DNA from: Rhodopseudomonas_A sp036404135
GTDB taxonomy: Bacteria > Pseudomonadota > Alphaproteobacteria > Rhizobiales > Xanthobacteraceae
DNA: 64,000 nt
Direction: 5' to 3'
NCBI RefSeq assembly: GCF_036404135.1
Contig: NZ_DASWPE010000089.1
Location: 1 to 64,000, forward strand
Shown here: positions 34,238-43,776 of the stretch, one piece after another
Layout of the letters: every line of letters starts with the position of its first letter
Numbering within the stretch: the first letter of the stretch is position 1
Translations under genes and position numbers: made by a program
Notes under the pieces: model-generated
Database searches by the model: none
What the model saw: the letters and a program-made list of their open reading frames with translations, nothing else
Told to the model about the DNA's origin: nothing

Positions 34238-35854
34238 TTACCATTTCAATCCTTTGGCAGTCACCGCCGCATGAAATTTGTCCCAATCCATAAAGGTCGT
34301 AATAGCCCTTGGGTCGCTTAGCGGACGAACCGCCGGGCGTTCATCGAAAAACACCACTACGGATTTCTTCTCCACCAACCGTGAAGCACGAAAATTCAAA
34401 CCGTTGCCAAAAAGCTCGACATGGTCTTCGTCAACCGTGCGCCACCGGTGAGCCGCAAACGCTGCGCCTGCAACGACAATTGAATACTCTGCCTCCCAAG
34501 CATAACCGCTAAAGGGAGACTCCAACACCTCTGACGGATCGCCACGAAATGAGACGCTGTCGAGTTTCTTGAGTTCATCCACTTGGGTAGCCGACCAGTC
34601 ACTGGCACTCACGAACAAGACGCCGGCTCCATCACCTTTCGCCTTCAATGTGCCACGTAGCACGTCCCAAACCCGCCCGTCTTGAATGTTGACCAAGGGA
34701 AGCGTCACGCACTCAAGCAGCCCCCAGATCGATATGCTAAGCGCGGCTGCCGCGATTGCAGGACCGGCACTAAGCCTCGCCCTGATTCTCGGGGCGCTTA
34801 GGGTGACGACGACCAGGACTACAAAAATAGTGTTGGGAACATAGCCGTACCGCCGCGGAAGGGCGGCCGAAACCTGTCCCGAAAATGCACTGAGTGCCCA
34901 CAAGATTGCGAGGCTGGACAAAAAGATAGCAGCCAAGCCCAATGGAATGCGCCACCCGGCGTCGCTCCCCGGCTTAGGGACGAAGCGAACAAAGGCGCTC
35001 GCCAGAATCACCATGAGAAATCCGAATAAGGCCCAGCCTCCGGAGAACGTGAAAATATCGAAAATTTGGGTCGTCATTCCCGGGAACAAAGAGTTCAGCC
35101 AGCGGCCGGTGCGCTCAATTAACTCCGTTCGGGTTGGAAAACTCAGATTGTAACGCGTTGGAGCGGCACTGTCCCCGACGAGATAGAGCCATATCAGTCG
35201 GTGAGTAACAACCGTCAGGAACATGGCCGAAATTGGTAACGCTGCGTCCGTGAGGCGGGTTCGCAACGACCGTTCCTTATCAATCAACGCCGCCAAAAGG
35301 AGAAGGGTTGCCGCCCCGGCAAGATGCGCCTCGCCCGAAAGCGCGATGGCAATGGAAATACCCAATACAAGTTTTCGGCGCTTGATGACAAGCGCACAGA
35401 AGATCGTCAACTGATAAGGCAAAATCAAATAGGAATAGTGATGGAAGCAGGACGTCACGATAAAGGCCGAAAGAGAACAGACAACTCCACCCAGATTAGC
35501 CTGAAATCGATCGGCGCCGGCTCTAAGTAATAATCGGGAAATCCCATATCCTGCCGCCACTTGCGTGGCACTGATTACAGAACCATAAAACCACGCTTGT
35601 GAACCAAAACAGCTCCACAAAATGTAGTGTAGCAGCCGCGAAAACCCGTAAAGCCGATATTCAGCAGGCGCAAGATCTAGGTTCAAGATTAATGTTGGGA
35701 GAAAACCGAAGTGGCTATTATGAATGATCTTAAAATAGGTGATCAAATAGATGTCGTCGTAAATCAATCTGGCATTGTAGCCACCAAGCGCAACCACAAA
35801 CACCGCGAGCAGCGCCCAGGCACTCCCTTCGCCTCTTCGAAACGCGAGATTCAT
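34238..35854 (-). CDS. Polytopic membrane protein, putative GT-C-type glycosyltransferase, low-GC gene
   Basis: About 538 residues with ten or so helices, similar in layout and in scattered segments to the protein at 27885-29540: an early Asp pair (IYDDIYLITYFK), YRLYGFSRLLHYI, CFHHYSYL, and a terminal FMDWDKFHAAV. A TTG 15 bases further upstream is in frame; I choose the ATG at 35854. The gene is clearly poorer in GC than its neighbours: hand counts of single 60-base lines give 43-57 percent here, against about 65-70 percent in adjacent genes. That points to acquisition from another genome. Function as a glycosyltransferase is inferred from topology and the loop Asp pair only. Confidence 0.75.
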   Translation of the reverse strand: MNLAFRRGEGSAWALLAVFVVALGGYNARLIYDDIYLITYFKIIHNSHFGFLPTLILNLDLAPAEYRLYGFSRLLHYILWSCFGSQAWFYGSVISATQVAAGYGISRLLLRAGADRFQANLGGVVCSLSAFIVTSCFHHYSYLILPYQLTIFCALVIKRRKLVLGISIAIALSGEAHLAGAATLLLLAALIDKERSLRTRLTDAALPISAMFLTVVTHRLIWLYLVGDSAAPTRYNLSFPTRTELIERTGRWLNSLFPGMTTQIFDIFTFSGGWALFGFLMVILASAFVRFVPKPGSDAGWRIPLGLAAIFLSSLAILWALSAFSGQVSAALPRRYGYVPNTIFVVLVVVTLSAPRIRARLSAGPAIAAAALSISIWGLLECVTLPLVNIQDGRVWDVLRGTLKAKGDGAGVLFVSASDWSATQVDELKKLDSVSFRGDPSEVLESPFSGYAWEAEYSIVVAGAAFAAHRWRTVDEDHVELFGNGLNFRASRLVEKKSVVVFFDERPAVRPLSDPRAITTFMDWDKFHAAVTAKGLKW

Positions 35855-35997
35855 TCGGGATAATCCCAATAGATATCTTAAAACGGGACCACAAACCGGC
35901 TAACCGAGGCCCATGATGGCCCCGCGCTCGTGGAAACCGGCCGGGTTTTTAAACTGGCTTCTTGGCGTATGATGCAAGCCGTGCTACCTGCGTCACC

Positions 35998-38001
35998 ATG
36001 ACAAAGCTCCCTGAAAACGCAACTCAGCCATCCAATACTTCTTGGCGTTTTGCAAGCTTGATCGTCGCCCTTGTCATCCTAAAAATCGTGCTGGTGGCGC
36101 ATCACGAGATCGCTGCAACCAGTCGCGCGCATGATGATTACTGGCAGGTTTTGTCGGCCAACGCCTGATACTGGCGGCGGCCCTACGATTTCATGGCGCT
36201 GATCCATTTGCCGATCTATCCGCTGGCGATCGCCCTCGTCAGCCAGACCGGACTGCCGCTGCGAATTGCCAGCGAGTTGGTATTTCTGATTGCGGCGATC
36301 TCGTTTGCCGTGGCGTGGGGCCGGCTTGCGGTGCCGCGCTGGGCGCAGTTGCTGGCATTCGCCGCGATCGCGTTCCATCCCTACAGCATCGATCTGTTCG
36401 ACTGCACCTTTGCGGAAAATTTCTACGCAATACTGATGCTGCTGGCGGGCGGCCAATTTGTCCGCGTCATCGCTTACCGAAACGGGCGCGACCTGGCGCT
36501 GAATGCGGCGTTGTTCGCCATCTTTTTAGCGCTGGCCTGGCACACCCGAAAGGAAGCCGGGCCGTTGCTGGGGGGATTCCTGGCGCTGAGCTTCGCCGGG
36601 ATCGTTGCTGTCTGGCTGCTGCGGCGGGTTGATTTTGCCGCGGCCTGGCGGCTCACCGCGGCCCTGGTCATCGCACCGGCCGTGCTCGTCGTCGCGCTCG
36701 GGGCCGTATTGATCTCGATCAGCGGCGCGCGCTTCGGACTGTGGGCAACCAACGAACTCACCGCGCCGAATTACGTCCGCGCCTTCACCAAGCTGCAGCA
36801 GATCGACGCCCCCTCGCCGCGCTTTGTGCCGGTGTCGCAGGCGGCGCGCGAAAAAGCCTATCAGGTCAGTCCGGCGTTCGCCGAGTTGCGGCCTTTCCTC
36901 GAGGACAGTCCGGCGGCCAAATGGGCACGCCACGAAGGAGAAATGTTCGCCGGCACCAGCGACCTCTATGCTGGATATTTCTATTGGCTGCTACGCGACG
37001 CCGTCAATGCCAAGGGGTATTATTCCAGCGCACCGCAGGCGGAGGCGTTCTACGGCCGGATCGCCGATGAAATGGAACAGGCCTTTCACGCCGGAACCGT
37101 GAAGGCGCGTCGGGTGCCGCTGTCCTTCATCGATCCAAATCTGTCGGCCTGGCTGCCATACCTGCCGGCCTCGCTGTATAACGTGTCCACGCTGCTGTTT
37201 GCCGCGCATCTTTCGCAATGCGCCGCCGACAGCGTGCTGCCCCCGAACATCATTGCGCTCTATGACCGCATCGCCAACCGCCGCGCGCCGCCGCCGCAGG
37301 ACAATTCCGCCGTGGCAACCATCGAGGGCTGGCTGTCGTCGTCGGGATCTCCGATCAAGAGTTTCGATCTGGTCGGGCACGACCTGATCGCGGTGAAGGC
37401 CAAGACCGAGCTGCGGCGGGAAGCCGGGGTCGGCCTGCAGCAGGACAACCCGCAACCGGCCTTGGCCTTCAAGATCGAATGGCCATTCCGGCAGGGCCTG
37501 ACGCCCTACGGGTTTCGGATCGAGCGTGAGAACGGCACGCTGCAATTGACGCCGGGACTTGAGCATGTTCCGCTGAACAACCCGATCCTGCTCAACGCCG
37601 GCGAAAACGACTTGATCCAGATGAACATCAGCAAGCTGCAGGAGCCACCGACAACGACGGAATGGCGCACGACCGCGGCGCAATGGATCTTCGCCCATTA
37701 CAACGCGACCCTCAAATGGAGCTGCTGGCTCGCGCTGGCCTGCTTCCTCGCGGCCGCCGTGTTGGTCCGCCGCTGGCCGCTGTCGCCAGTGCTTAGCTTG
37801 GCGCTCGGCGCGATGCTGGCGCTGGTCGCCTCACGGGTTCTGCTGTTCGCGATTTTGGACGCCAGCGCCTGGTCGGGCATGCAGCCGCGCTATCTGTTTC
37901 CGGTCGGCTGCATCGCCGCGGCGCTGCCGTTCATCGTGCTGGGTGACCTGTCGCGCCTGTTGCGCACCGGCGTCGCCAGGCTGCGGCGATCGCCGCAATG
38001 A
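35998..38001 (+). pseudogene. Large membrane protein gene interrupted by an in-frame TGA
   Basis: Reading from the ATG at 35998, 56 codons (TKLPENATQ, then a membrane helix LIVALVILKIVLVAHH and AHDDYWQVLSANA) end at TGA 36166-36168. The same frame continues YWRRPYDFMALIHLPIYPL and stays open to 38001, giving about 667 codons in all. The continuation holds several helices and a soluble domain (residues with FKIEWPFRQGL, FRIERENGTLQL) and ends in LFPVGCIAAALPF plus a basic tail. A single TGG-to-TGA change would explain the break. A product starting at 36193 would lack the first helix and has no good ribosome site. The next gene overlaps this stop (ATGA), so the locus was an intact coupled pair until recently. 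Confidence 0.8.
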
Positions 38002-40121
38002 CATCGTCGGTCGAGCGCCAGATCCGCCTTGCGGCAAGCGAGAGTCCCCGCACCGGCCGAGCGGAGTCTGCCAAAGAGACGGCGCTGGCTTTGGCCGGAT
38101 ATCTCGCAGCCGGGCTGATCGCCACCGCATTCCTGCTCGCCATGCTGTCCCTCGCCGACGTGCCCTTGACGCTGCGCGGCGCGGCCGAGATGCTGATCGG
38201 CAGCGGCATCGTGTTGGCCGTGGGCGAGATCATGCTGACGCTGTTTTCCTGCTCGGCACTGGTTCCGCGCGCGCCGATGGCGATGCTGACCGGCGCCGTC
38301 GTGAGTTCGATCCTGCTGCTCGTGGGATCGTTCGGCAGCGGCGTGCCGAGCGGCGCTTTACTGCTGTGGTCAGGGGTGATCGTTCTGCCGCTGGCCGGTG
38401 CCGTCGCGGGCTGGCGGCAAGTGCCGCGGACCACCGACTGGCGTGATCTCGCAGCGCTCTTGGTGGTGGCGGTGATCGTCGCAATCTGGTGCCGCGGCTT
38501 TGCTCAGACCGCGCCGATTCTGGACGCGACCGGCAGGCTGCACGCCTGGAGCGACTACTACGTGCACGGCGCCCAGCTCGCCGAATTCGGCGATCCGCTG
38601 GCCGCCGGCCGTGGCTCGATCCTGCTCGCAGATTACCCGCGGGTGTTCTACCACTATGGCATGTACATGCTGCCCTCCGCCGTGCTGGGGGCCGTCAACG
38701 CCTCCGGCATGGCGATCGCTACCGCCGTGCTGGCGCCGCTCGGGCTGTTGCTGGCACTTGCGGCGAGCTATCTGCTGGCGAGCCAGTTTGCCGGCAGGCT
38801 GGCCGGCGTGGCCGCCATAGCGGGCTTGACGCTACTTCCCGATGCCGCGCGTTACGGCTTCGAGAACGGTTTTTACAGCTTCTACTGGTTGCTGTTTACC
38901 ACGCCGGGAGCGGGCTATGGCATCGCCGCCTGTTGCGTCGCCTTGATCCTGTTGCACGATTGGCAGCGGACCCGGGCAACCGCCACGCTGATCGGCGCCC
39001 TCGTGATGACCATCGCCATCTTCCAGATGCGGGTGCATTTCCTGATCTGGCTCGCCCCGGCGCTGGCGATCAGCTTCCTGCTGCAGTCGAAGCCCGCGCG
39101 CAGCCACCCGTGGCGTTGGCTCGGCGGGGCCGGCGCGGCAGCGTTTGCCGCGATCATTGCGGTGGCCGCCATTGCGCCGGCCAGACAGCTCTGGTTGGCG
39201 CATTCGGCCGTGGTGCCGTACCTCAATTTCATCTACCGCGCCAACGAGCCGACCGCCTATCCCGGGCTGTACGATCGGATCATCGCGCGGACCGGCGAGC
39301 TGCCCGGCCTGTTCGCCGGCACGTTGTTGCTGCTACCCGCGGCGGTCGGTGCGCTGCTGCTGCTATACCCCATCGCGCTCAAGCTGGCCAAACAGCGGGC
39401 GGGCTGGCGCTGGGGCGCGTTCGACACGCTACCGCTGGCGCTGATCGCGGTGTTTTTCGCCATGGTGCTGTACGCGCCGCATGATCCCTGGGGCGATATC
39501 AGCGAATATCAGCACCGCAGCTTCGTGCTGCTCTATGCGGTGCTCATCATCTGGATTGCGCAATACCTGGTCACGGCGATCGGCGGCCTTGCCGCCGAGC
39601 GGCGGCTCGCGGTTGCTTGGTTGGGCGCGGTCTGCGTCGCGGCGGCGGCCATCGCCGCGACGGGATTCGATCCGGCCCGGCCGCGCTTCGCCTGGGGCAA
39701 GGAATATTATGACGTCGCGGCCGATCCCGGCATTATCGCCGCGGCCCGATGGATCAGGCTTCATCCAAGCGACGCCAAGGCCACCGTGGCGGTCGGCCCC
39801 GTCGACCCAAAGGCCTACATCGTCGACACCGCCACCGCCCTGGCGAGCCTGACCAACACCCCGACGTTCCTGGCTCGCGCCGCCAGCCAGCTGAAGCAGG
39901 ACGACAGCCGGCGCAACATCGCGATCGACCGGATGGATCGGCTGCAGCGGGTGGAGCGCTCCGCCGATGCCGAAGCGGCGATGCTGCTGCTGCGGGAAGC
40001 GAACGTCACCAGCTACGCCTGGGTCGCACCGGCCCCGCCCGGCTTTGATCCCGGCTACGCCCGCGCCAGCTTTCATGACGACCATGGGGCGGTCTATCTT
40101 GTCGACGGCCGTGCCCATTGA
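37998..40121 (+). CDS. Polytopic membrane protein, GT-C-like, hypothetical
   Basis: A 707-residue protein with a 30-residue cytoplasmic leader and at least twelve hydrophobic segments. After helix five a loop carries LHAWSDYYVHGAQLAEFGDP, followed by DYPRVFYHYGMYML. The C-terminal 200 residues after FDPARPRFAWGKEYYDVAADP are soluble and presumably periplasmic. The Asp/His/Tyr-rich loop resembles those of GT-C enzymes or O-antigen ligase-type proteins, but I cannot place it in a named family. ATG overlaps the stop of the interrupted gene upstream, so translation was coupled. GC and codon use are ordinary for the region. Confidence 0.7.
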   Translation: MTSSVERQIRLAASESPRTGRAESAKETALALAGYLAAGLIATAFLLAMLSLADVPLTLRGAAEMLIGSGIVLAVGEIMLTLFSCSALVPRAPMAMLTGAVVSSILLLVGSFGSGVPSGALLLWSGVIVLPLAGAVAGWRQVPRTTDWRDLAALLVVAVIVAIWCRGFAQTAPILDATGRLHAWSDYYVHGAQLAEFGDPLAAGRGSILLADYPRVFYHYGMYMLPSAVLGAVNASGMAIATAVLAPLGLLLALAASYLLASQFAGRLAGVAAIAGLTLLPDAARYGFENGFYSFYWLLFTTPGAGYGIAACCVALILLHDWQRTRATATLIGALVMTIAIFQMRVHFLIWLAPALAISFLLQSKPARSHPWRWLGGAGAAAFAAIIAVAAIAPARQLWLAHSAVVPYLNFIYRANEPTAYPGLYDRIIARTGELPGLFAGTLLLLPAAVGALLLLYPIALKLAKQRAGWRWGAFDTLPLALIAVFFAMVLYAPHDPWGDISEYQHRSFVLLYAVLIIWIAQYLVTAIGGLAAERRLAVAWLGAVCVAAAAIAATGFDPARPRFAWGKEYYDVAADPGIIAAARWIRLHPSDAKATVAVGPVDPKAYIVDTATALASLTNTPTFLARAASQLKQDDSRRNIAIDRMDRLQRVERSADAEAAMLLLREANVTSYAWVAPAPPGFDPGYARASFHDDHGAVYLVDGRAH

Positions 40122-40214
40122 TCCGCATTTCACCTCGTGGGGTTCGCCCTGCGATGCAGCGTTCGGTTACCAAGGCGTATTGTCCGCTTCACCTCGCTTA
40201 CATCAGGTCATGAC

Positions 40215-41453
40215 ATGAACCTAAGCGAATATCCGCAAAACGGAATGCGGGACATCCTCGTTCTGGCCTATGTGGTGGTCGCGCTGTCGACGCTGTCGTT
40301 CGTGCCGTCGCGGCTCGGTCCGGAAATCTGGGCCACCCATTGGGCGATCTGGATCAAGCAGTTCCAGGAGCACGGGCTGGTCGCCGGCTACTACGCCGTG
40401 CGCGACGTCTATCCGCCGATGACCTTCAGCGTCTTTGCTCTGATATCGCTGCTGCCCTGGCCGCAATACGCCACCTTCAAGGTGATCCAATCGATCCTGT
40501 TGTTCGCAACCGGGGTGTCGGTCTACGCCTGGCGTAGAAACCTCGGCATCGCCACCGCGACCATGCTGGGGCTCGCCGCCAATTCGATGATCTTCGAATC
40601 CACCGACATCTTTTTCACGCCGTTCCTGATCGGAGCCCTGATCGCGCTCGCCGACCGGCGCTGGATCATGTTTTCGACGCTGTACAGCATCGCCCTTCTG
40701 TTCAAATGGCAGCCGATCATCCTGACGCCGTTCTTCCTGATCTGGATCTGGCCGGAACTCAGGCGGCCTCGGGTTTGGGCCGAACTGCTGGTGGCGGCGC
40801 TTGTGGTGCTCGGCTCCGAGATCGGGTTTTTCGGCAGCGAGGTCATCCTCGGCATTCTCCGCGCGCCGGGCGCCCGCACTTTCTTTTCCGGCAACGCCTT
40901 CAACCTGAACTGGGTGGTCGGTTGGGTGAATGCGCTGGCGAGCGGCGAGGCCTCCGTCCCCGACCTCGGCCCGACCTCGCCGATGCTGACGATCAAGCAA
41001 TATCTGTTTCACGTGCCCGGCTGGCTGTGGACCACCTCGCAGATCGTCTCGCTGACGTCATTTGCGGCGCTGATCGTCGGATTTGGCTTCACCAAACGAT
41101 CGCCCCGCACCCTGTTGCTGTTTTGCACCACCGCCACAGTGTCTTACGCCATGCTGCATACCGAGGTGCATGAAAACCATCTTCATATCGCGGTGATCAG
41201 CTCGGCGCTGCTGGCGGCGGCGGCGCCAAGCTATTTGCCGGTGTTTATCTTCTGGGCCACCGCGATGACGTTCAATCTATTCGCCTATCTGTCGAGCTGG
41301 CCCCGGGTGATCGGCGGCATCGACGTCACCTTACTGGTCGCGGCGATGAACGTCAGCGTATTCGTCGCGCTGTGGATCCACACCATGCGGCAGCCGCGCT
41401 GGCCGTTCCGACGGGCCGTGCCTGAAGCCGAGACGGAATCCGCCTCGGCCTAG
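40215..41453 (+). CDS. Polytopic membrane protein, GT87/mannosyltransferase-like
   Basis: A 412-residue membrane protein of nine or ten helices. The first periplasmic loop contains VPSRLGPEIWATHWAIWIKQFQEHG and RDVYPPMTFSVFAL, a pattern seen in polyprenyl-phosphate mannosyltransferases of the GT-C fold. Later segments are LFKWQPIILTPFFLIW and HTEVHENHLHIAVI, a His/Glu-rich loop also common in these enzymes. Start at the ATG 40215, 93 bases after the previous stop; longer readings contain no helix. Its stop overlaps the convergent GtrA gene stop by a few bases. Likely adds one residue of the cell-surface glycan; substrate unknown. Confidence 0.72.
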   Translation: MNLSEYPQNGMRDILVLAYVVVALSTLSFVPSRLGPEIWATHWAIWIKQFQEHGLVAGYYAVRDVYPPMTFSVFALISLLPWPQYATFKVIQSILLFATGVSVYAWRRNLGIATATMLGLAANSMIFESTDIFFTPFLIGALIALADRRWIMFSTLYSIALLFKWQPIILTPFFLIWIWPELRRPRVWAELLVAALVVLGSEIGFFGSEVILGILRAPGARTFFSGNAFNLNWVVGWVNALASGEASVPDLGPTSPMLTIKQYLFHVPGWLWTTSQIVSLTSFAALIVGFGFTKRSPRTLLLFCTTATVSYAMLHTEVHENHLHIAVISSALLAAAAPSYLPVFIFWATAMTFNLFAYLSSWPRVIGGIDVTLLVAAMNVSVFVALWIHTMRQPRWPFRRAVPEAETESASA

Positions 41454-41875
41454 CGTTCGCCCGCGTCGCGCGGCTGCGAGCGCAGCGATAGCGCATAGCG
41501 GCTGCCGAGAAAATTCAGCGGCACCATGATGGCAATGACGATCAACGGCGCCAGCCGCGCCGAGATCTGCAGCCGGTCGACCACCACCATCAGGATCAGC
41601 AAGCTCAAGGCGTAGCTGAATACGTAATAAGCTGAAAAGCTCGCCGCCGAGACCAGGTTGATCTTGCGGCCGAACACCAGCCGCGCCCCGGCGATCATGC
41701 CGAACACCAGGCCGGCGGCGAATGAAAGGGTGAACGCCAGCCAATACGGCATCGCCAACAGCAGCATCTGATAGAGCACGAAGGTCGCGACGCTGTTGAC
41801 CACGCCGACGCCGACGAAACGCGAGAACTGCCGCTTGAGGCCGTGCCGCAGCGGCGCCTGCTGCGGGTCGCTCAT
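41450..41875 (-). CDS. GtrA-family small membrane protein
   Basis: A 141-residue protein with four membrane helices and the GtrA pattern: FSRFVGVGVVNSVATFVLYQ at the first helix, a second with FGMIAGARLVFGRK, and a last helix LNFLGSRYALSLR. GtrA proteins are thought to move polyprenyl-linked sugars across the inner membrane or assist GtrB-type synthases. A GtrB/ArnC-type GT2 lies two genes upstream in the same operon, so the two may act as a pair that loads and flips one sugar for the membrane transferases nearby. ATGA overlap with the acyltransferase gene upstream. Confidence 0.85.
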   Translation of the reverse strand: MSDPQQAPLRHGLKRQFSRFVGVGVVNSVATFVLYQMLLLAMPYWLAFTLSFAAGLVFGMIAGARLVFGRKINLVSAASFSAYYVFSYALSLLILMVVVDRLQISARLAPLIVIAIMVPLNFLGSRYALSLRSQPRDAGER

Positions 41876-42825
41876 TGCCGGGCCGCGTCGAGATCGATCC
41901 GGTAGAAATCATGCGCCACCGCGCGGCCGCCAAACCCTTCCTTCTGCTCGATCAGCCCGCGATTGAGCACCCGACCCTGCTGCTCGTTGGAGATGCCGAA
42001 ATCGAAATAGCGCCGCTGGATCGCGGGCTCATCGATCAGTTGCACGAACAGCCGGTCCAGCGCATGCAGATCGCGGCCCTTTGCCGACGAGGCGATGTAT
42101 TGCACGTGCGCCACCTCGGCCGAGAGGTAGATCACCACGCCAGCCACCATCTCCTCGTCCAGCCAGGCCGCGTAAAGCAGGATGTTGGCCGGAAACGCAC
42201 CCTGCAGATAAAAAATCTCAGCCAGCGAGTGCACCGGCGCGGTGGCAAAGCGTTGCTGCAGATGGTCCGACAACAGCGCCCAATAGGCCGGCCAATCGTC
42301 GGATCGCGCAACCTTCACGCCGGCCCGCGCGGCCTTGGCGTCGCCGCGGCGGCGGCGCTCCTGCAGCTTCGGCCGCCGTGCCATCCTGACCACGCTGAGC
42401 ACGTCGCGCCGCACCAAAGCGGCCTGGCCGATGAACAGCGCGTAGAGATCCTCCTCGGCCGGCACCGCATGATAGATCGCGGGGATCGTCTTGTAATAGA
42501 CGCTGCGAAAGCCGGCTTCGCGGAGATAATCGCCGAGCGCGGCGAACAGCTCCAGCATCAGCGGCGTGGTCATGGTCTCGCTGGTGACGAAGCCGCCATA
42601 GGTCAGGCCGCCATGGCTCTGCAACTCGTCGTCCACGCGATTGGCCGGCAGTAGCGCGACGATGCGCTCGCCGTCGAGCACGACCAGCGAGTAGTCGTCG
42701 AAGCGGTCGCGATGATATTCGAGATAGTCCCGGCAAAACAGAAACGTGCCGTTCTTGCTCGACCGCACGAAGTCGTCCCAGGCCGGGCGCATCTCGTTCG
42801 TATAGCGCCTGATCGCGATCGTCAT
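41872..42825 (-). CDS. GNAT/FemAB-like acyltransferase
   Basis: A 317-residue soluble protein. The N-terminal half has NGTFLFCRDYLEYHRDRFDDYSLVV and LPANRVDDELQSHGGLTYGGF. The C-terminal half, with LLYAAWLDEEMVAGVVIYLS and LDRLFVQLIDEPAIQRRYFDFGISNEQQG, follows the double-GNAT BioF2/FemAB-like pattern found in polysaccharide clusters. It probably acylates an amino-sugar or a glycan intermediate with an acyl-CoA or aminoacyl donor. Overlaps the GtrA gene (ATGA) and is followed upstream by the GT2 gene with 12 bases between. The acceptor is probably made by the aminotransferase in this operon (inference). Confidence 0.82.
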   Translation of the reverse strand: MTIAIRRYTNEMRPAWDDFVRSSKNGTFLFCRDYLEYHRDRFDDYSLVVLDGERIVALLPANRVDDELQSHGGLTYGGFVTSETMTTPLMLELFAALGDYLREAGFRSVYYKTIPAIYHAVPAEEDLYALFIGQAALVRRDVLSVVRMARRPKLQERRRRGDAKAARAGVKVARSDDWPAYWALLSDHLQQRFATAPVHSLAEIFYLQGAFPANILLYAAWLDEEMVAGVVIYLSAEVAHVQYIASSAKGRDLHALDRLFVQLIDEPAIQRRYFDFGISNEQQGRVLNRGLIEQKEGFGGRAVAHDFYRIDLDAARQ

Positions 42826-42837
42826 CGTTATCGATCC

Positions 42838-43776
42838 CTAGAGAAATACGTCTTCGATCACGGCTTCCGGCTTGTTGTTGACCGCGTCGAACACCCGCCA
42901 GAGATATTCGCCGAGCGCGCCCAGCATGAACAGGATCAGCCCCGAAAAGAAGCTGATCAGCGCGGCCAGCGTCGCAAAGCCGCGAACCTGCACATGTCCC
43001 AGCAAGGCCGACACCGCGACACTGGCACCGTAGGCGAAACTGGCCAGCGCCACCCCGATGCCGAACAGCGACAGGATGCGCAGCGGCGTCACCGAGAAGC
43101 CGCTGACCGTGTCGACGAAGAATTTCAGTTTCTTGCCGAACGTCCAGCGCGAGCGGCCGTGGCGGCGCTCGCGGCGGTGATAGGGCAGCTTCACCGGGGT
43201 GAAGCCGAGCCAGAACGCGTACATGTTCGGATTGGTGTTCTTGGTGCTGCCGATCATGTATTGCAGCATCGCGCGGTCCATTAGCATCAGGTCGAAGCCG
43301 CCGGCGGGATAATTTTTCACCACCATCCAGTCGACAATCCGGTAATAGATCCAGGCAAACAGCCGCGTCACCGGAGGATCCTTGCGGGAGGCACGCACCG
43401 AGATCACGAATTTGGCGCCGGCCAGCCAGCGGTCGACCATTTCGAGGATCTGTTCGGGCGGATCCTGCAGGTCGGCGGCGATCACGGTGAAGGCATCGCC
43501 GGTGACGAAGCCGAAGCCGGTCTTCGACGCCGCCACCGCGCCGAAATTGCGCGACAGGTTGATCACCTTGGTGGCGGGCCGCAACTGCTTGACCTGCAGC
43601 AGCCGGGCCAGCGACTCGTCGCCCGAGCCGTCATTGACGAAGATCAGTTCGAGATCGACGCCGCGGCTATCGAGTCGACGCGACAGGCTCTCCAGTTCCG
43701 AGTGCAACTCCAGAATCGATTCCGCGTTGTAATACACCGGCACGACCAGCGAGAGCGTCTTGCGGTGGTCTGTCAT
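42838..43776 (-). CDS. GT2 polyprenyl-phosphate sugar synthase (GtrB/ArnC/DPM1-like)
   Basis: A 312-residue protein: a GT-A catalytic domain (LSLVVPVYYNAESILEL, FVNDGSGDESL, VIAADLQDPPEQ with the DxQ/DxD-like metal motif, RRHGRSRWTFGKK) and two C-terminal membrane helices (ILSLFGIGVALASFAYGASV and LIFFSGLILFMLGALGEYLWR). This architecture transfers a sugar from a nucleotide to undecaprenyl phosphate, making a donor for periplasmic GT-C enzymes such as those at 28-41 kb. GtrA lies two genes downstream. ATGA overlap with the propeller gene. Confidence 0.92.
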   Translation of the reverse strand: MTDHRKTLSLVVPVYYNAESILELHSELESLSRRLDSRGVDLELIFVNDGSGDESLARLLQVKQLRPATKVINLSRNFGAVAASKTGFGFVTGDAFTVIAADLQDPPEQILEMVDRWLAGAKFVISVRASRKDPPVTRLFAWIYYRIVDWMVVKNYPAGGFDLMLMDRAMLQYMIGSTKNTNPNMYAFWLGFTPVKLPYHRRERRHGRSRWTFGKKLKFFVDTVSGFSVTPLRILSLFGIGVALASFAYGASVAVSALLGHVQVRGFATLAALISFFSGLILFMLGALGEYLWRVFDAVNNKPEAVIEDVFL

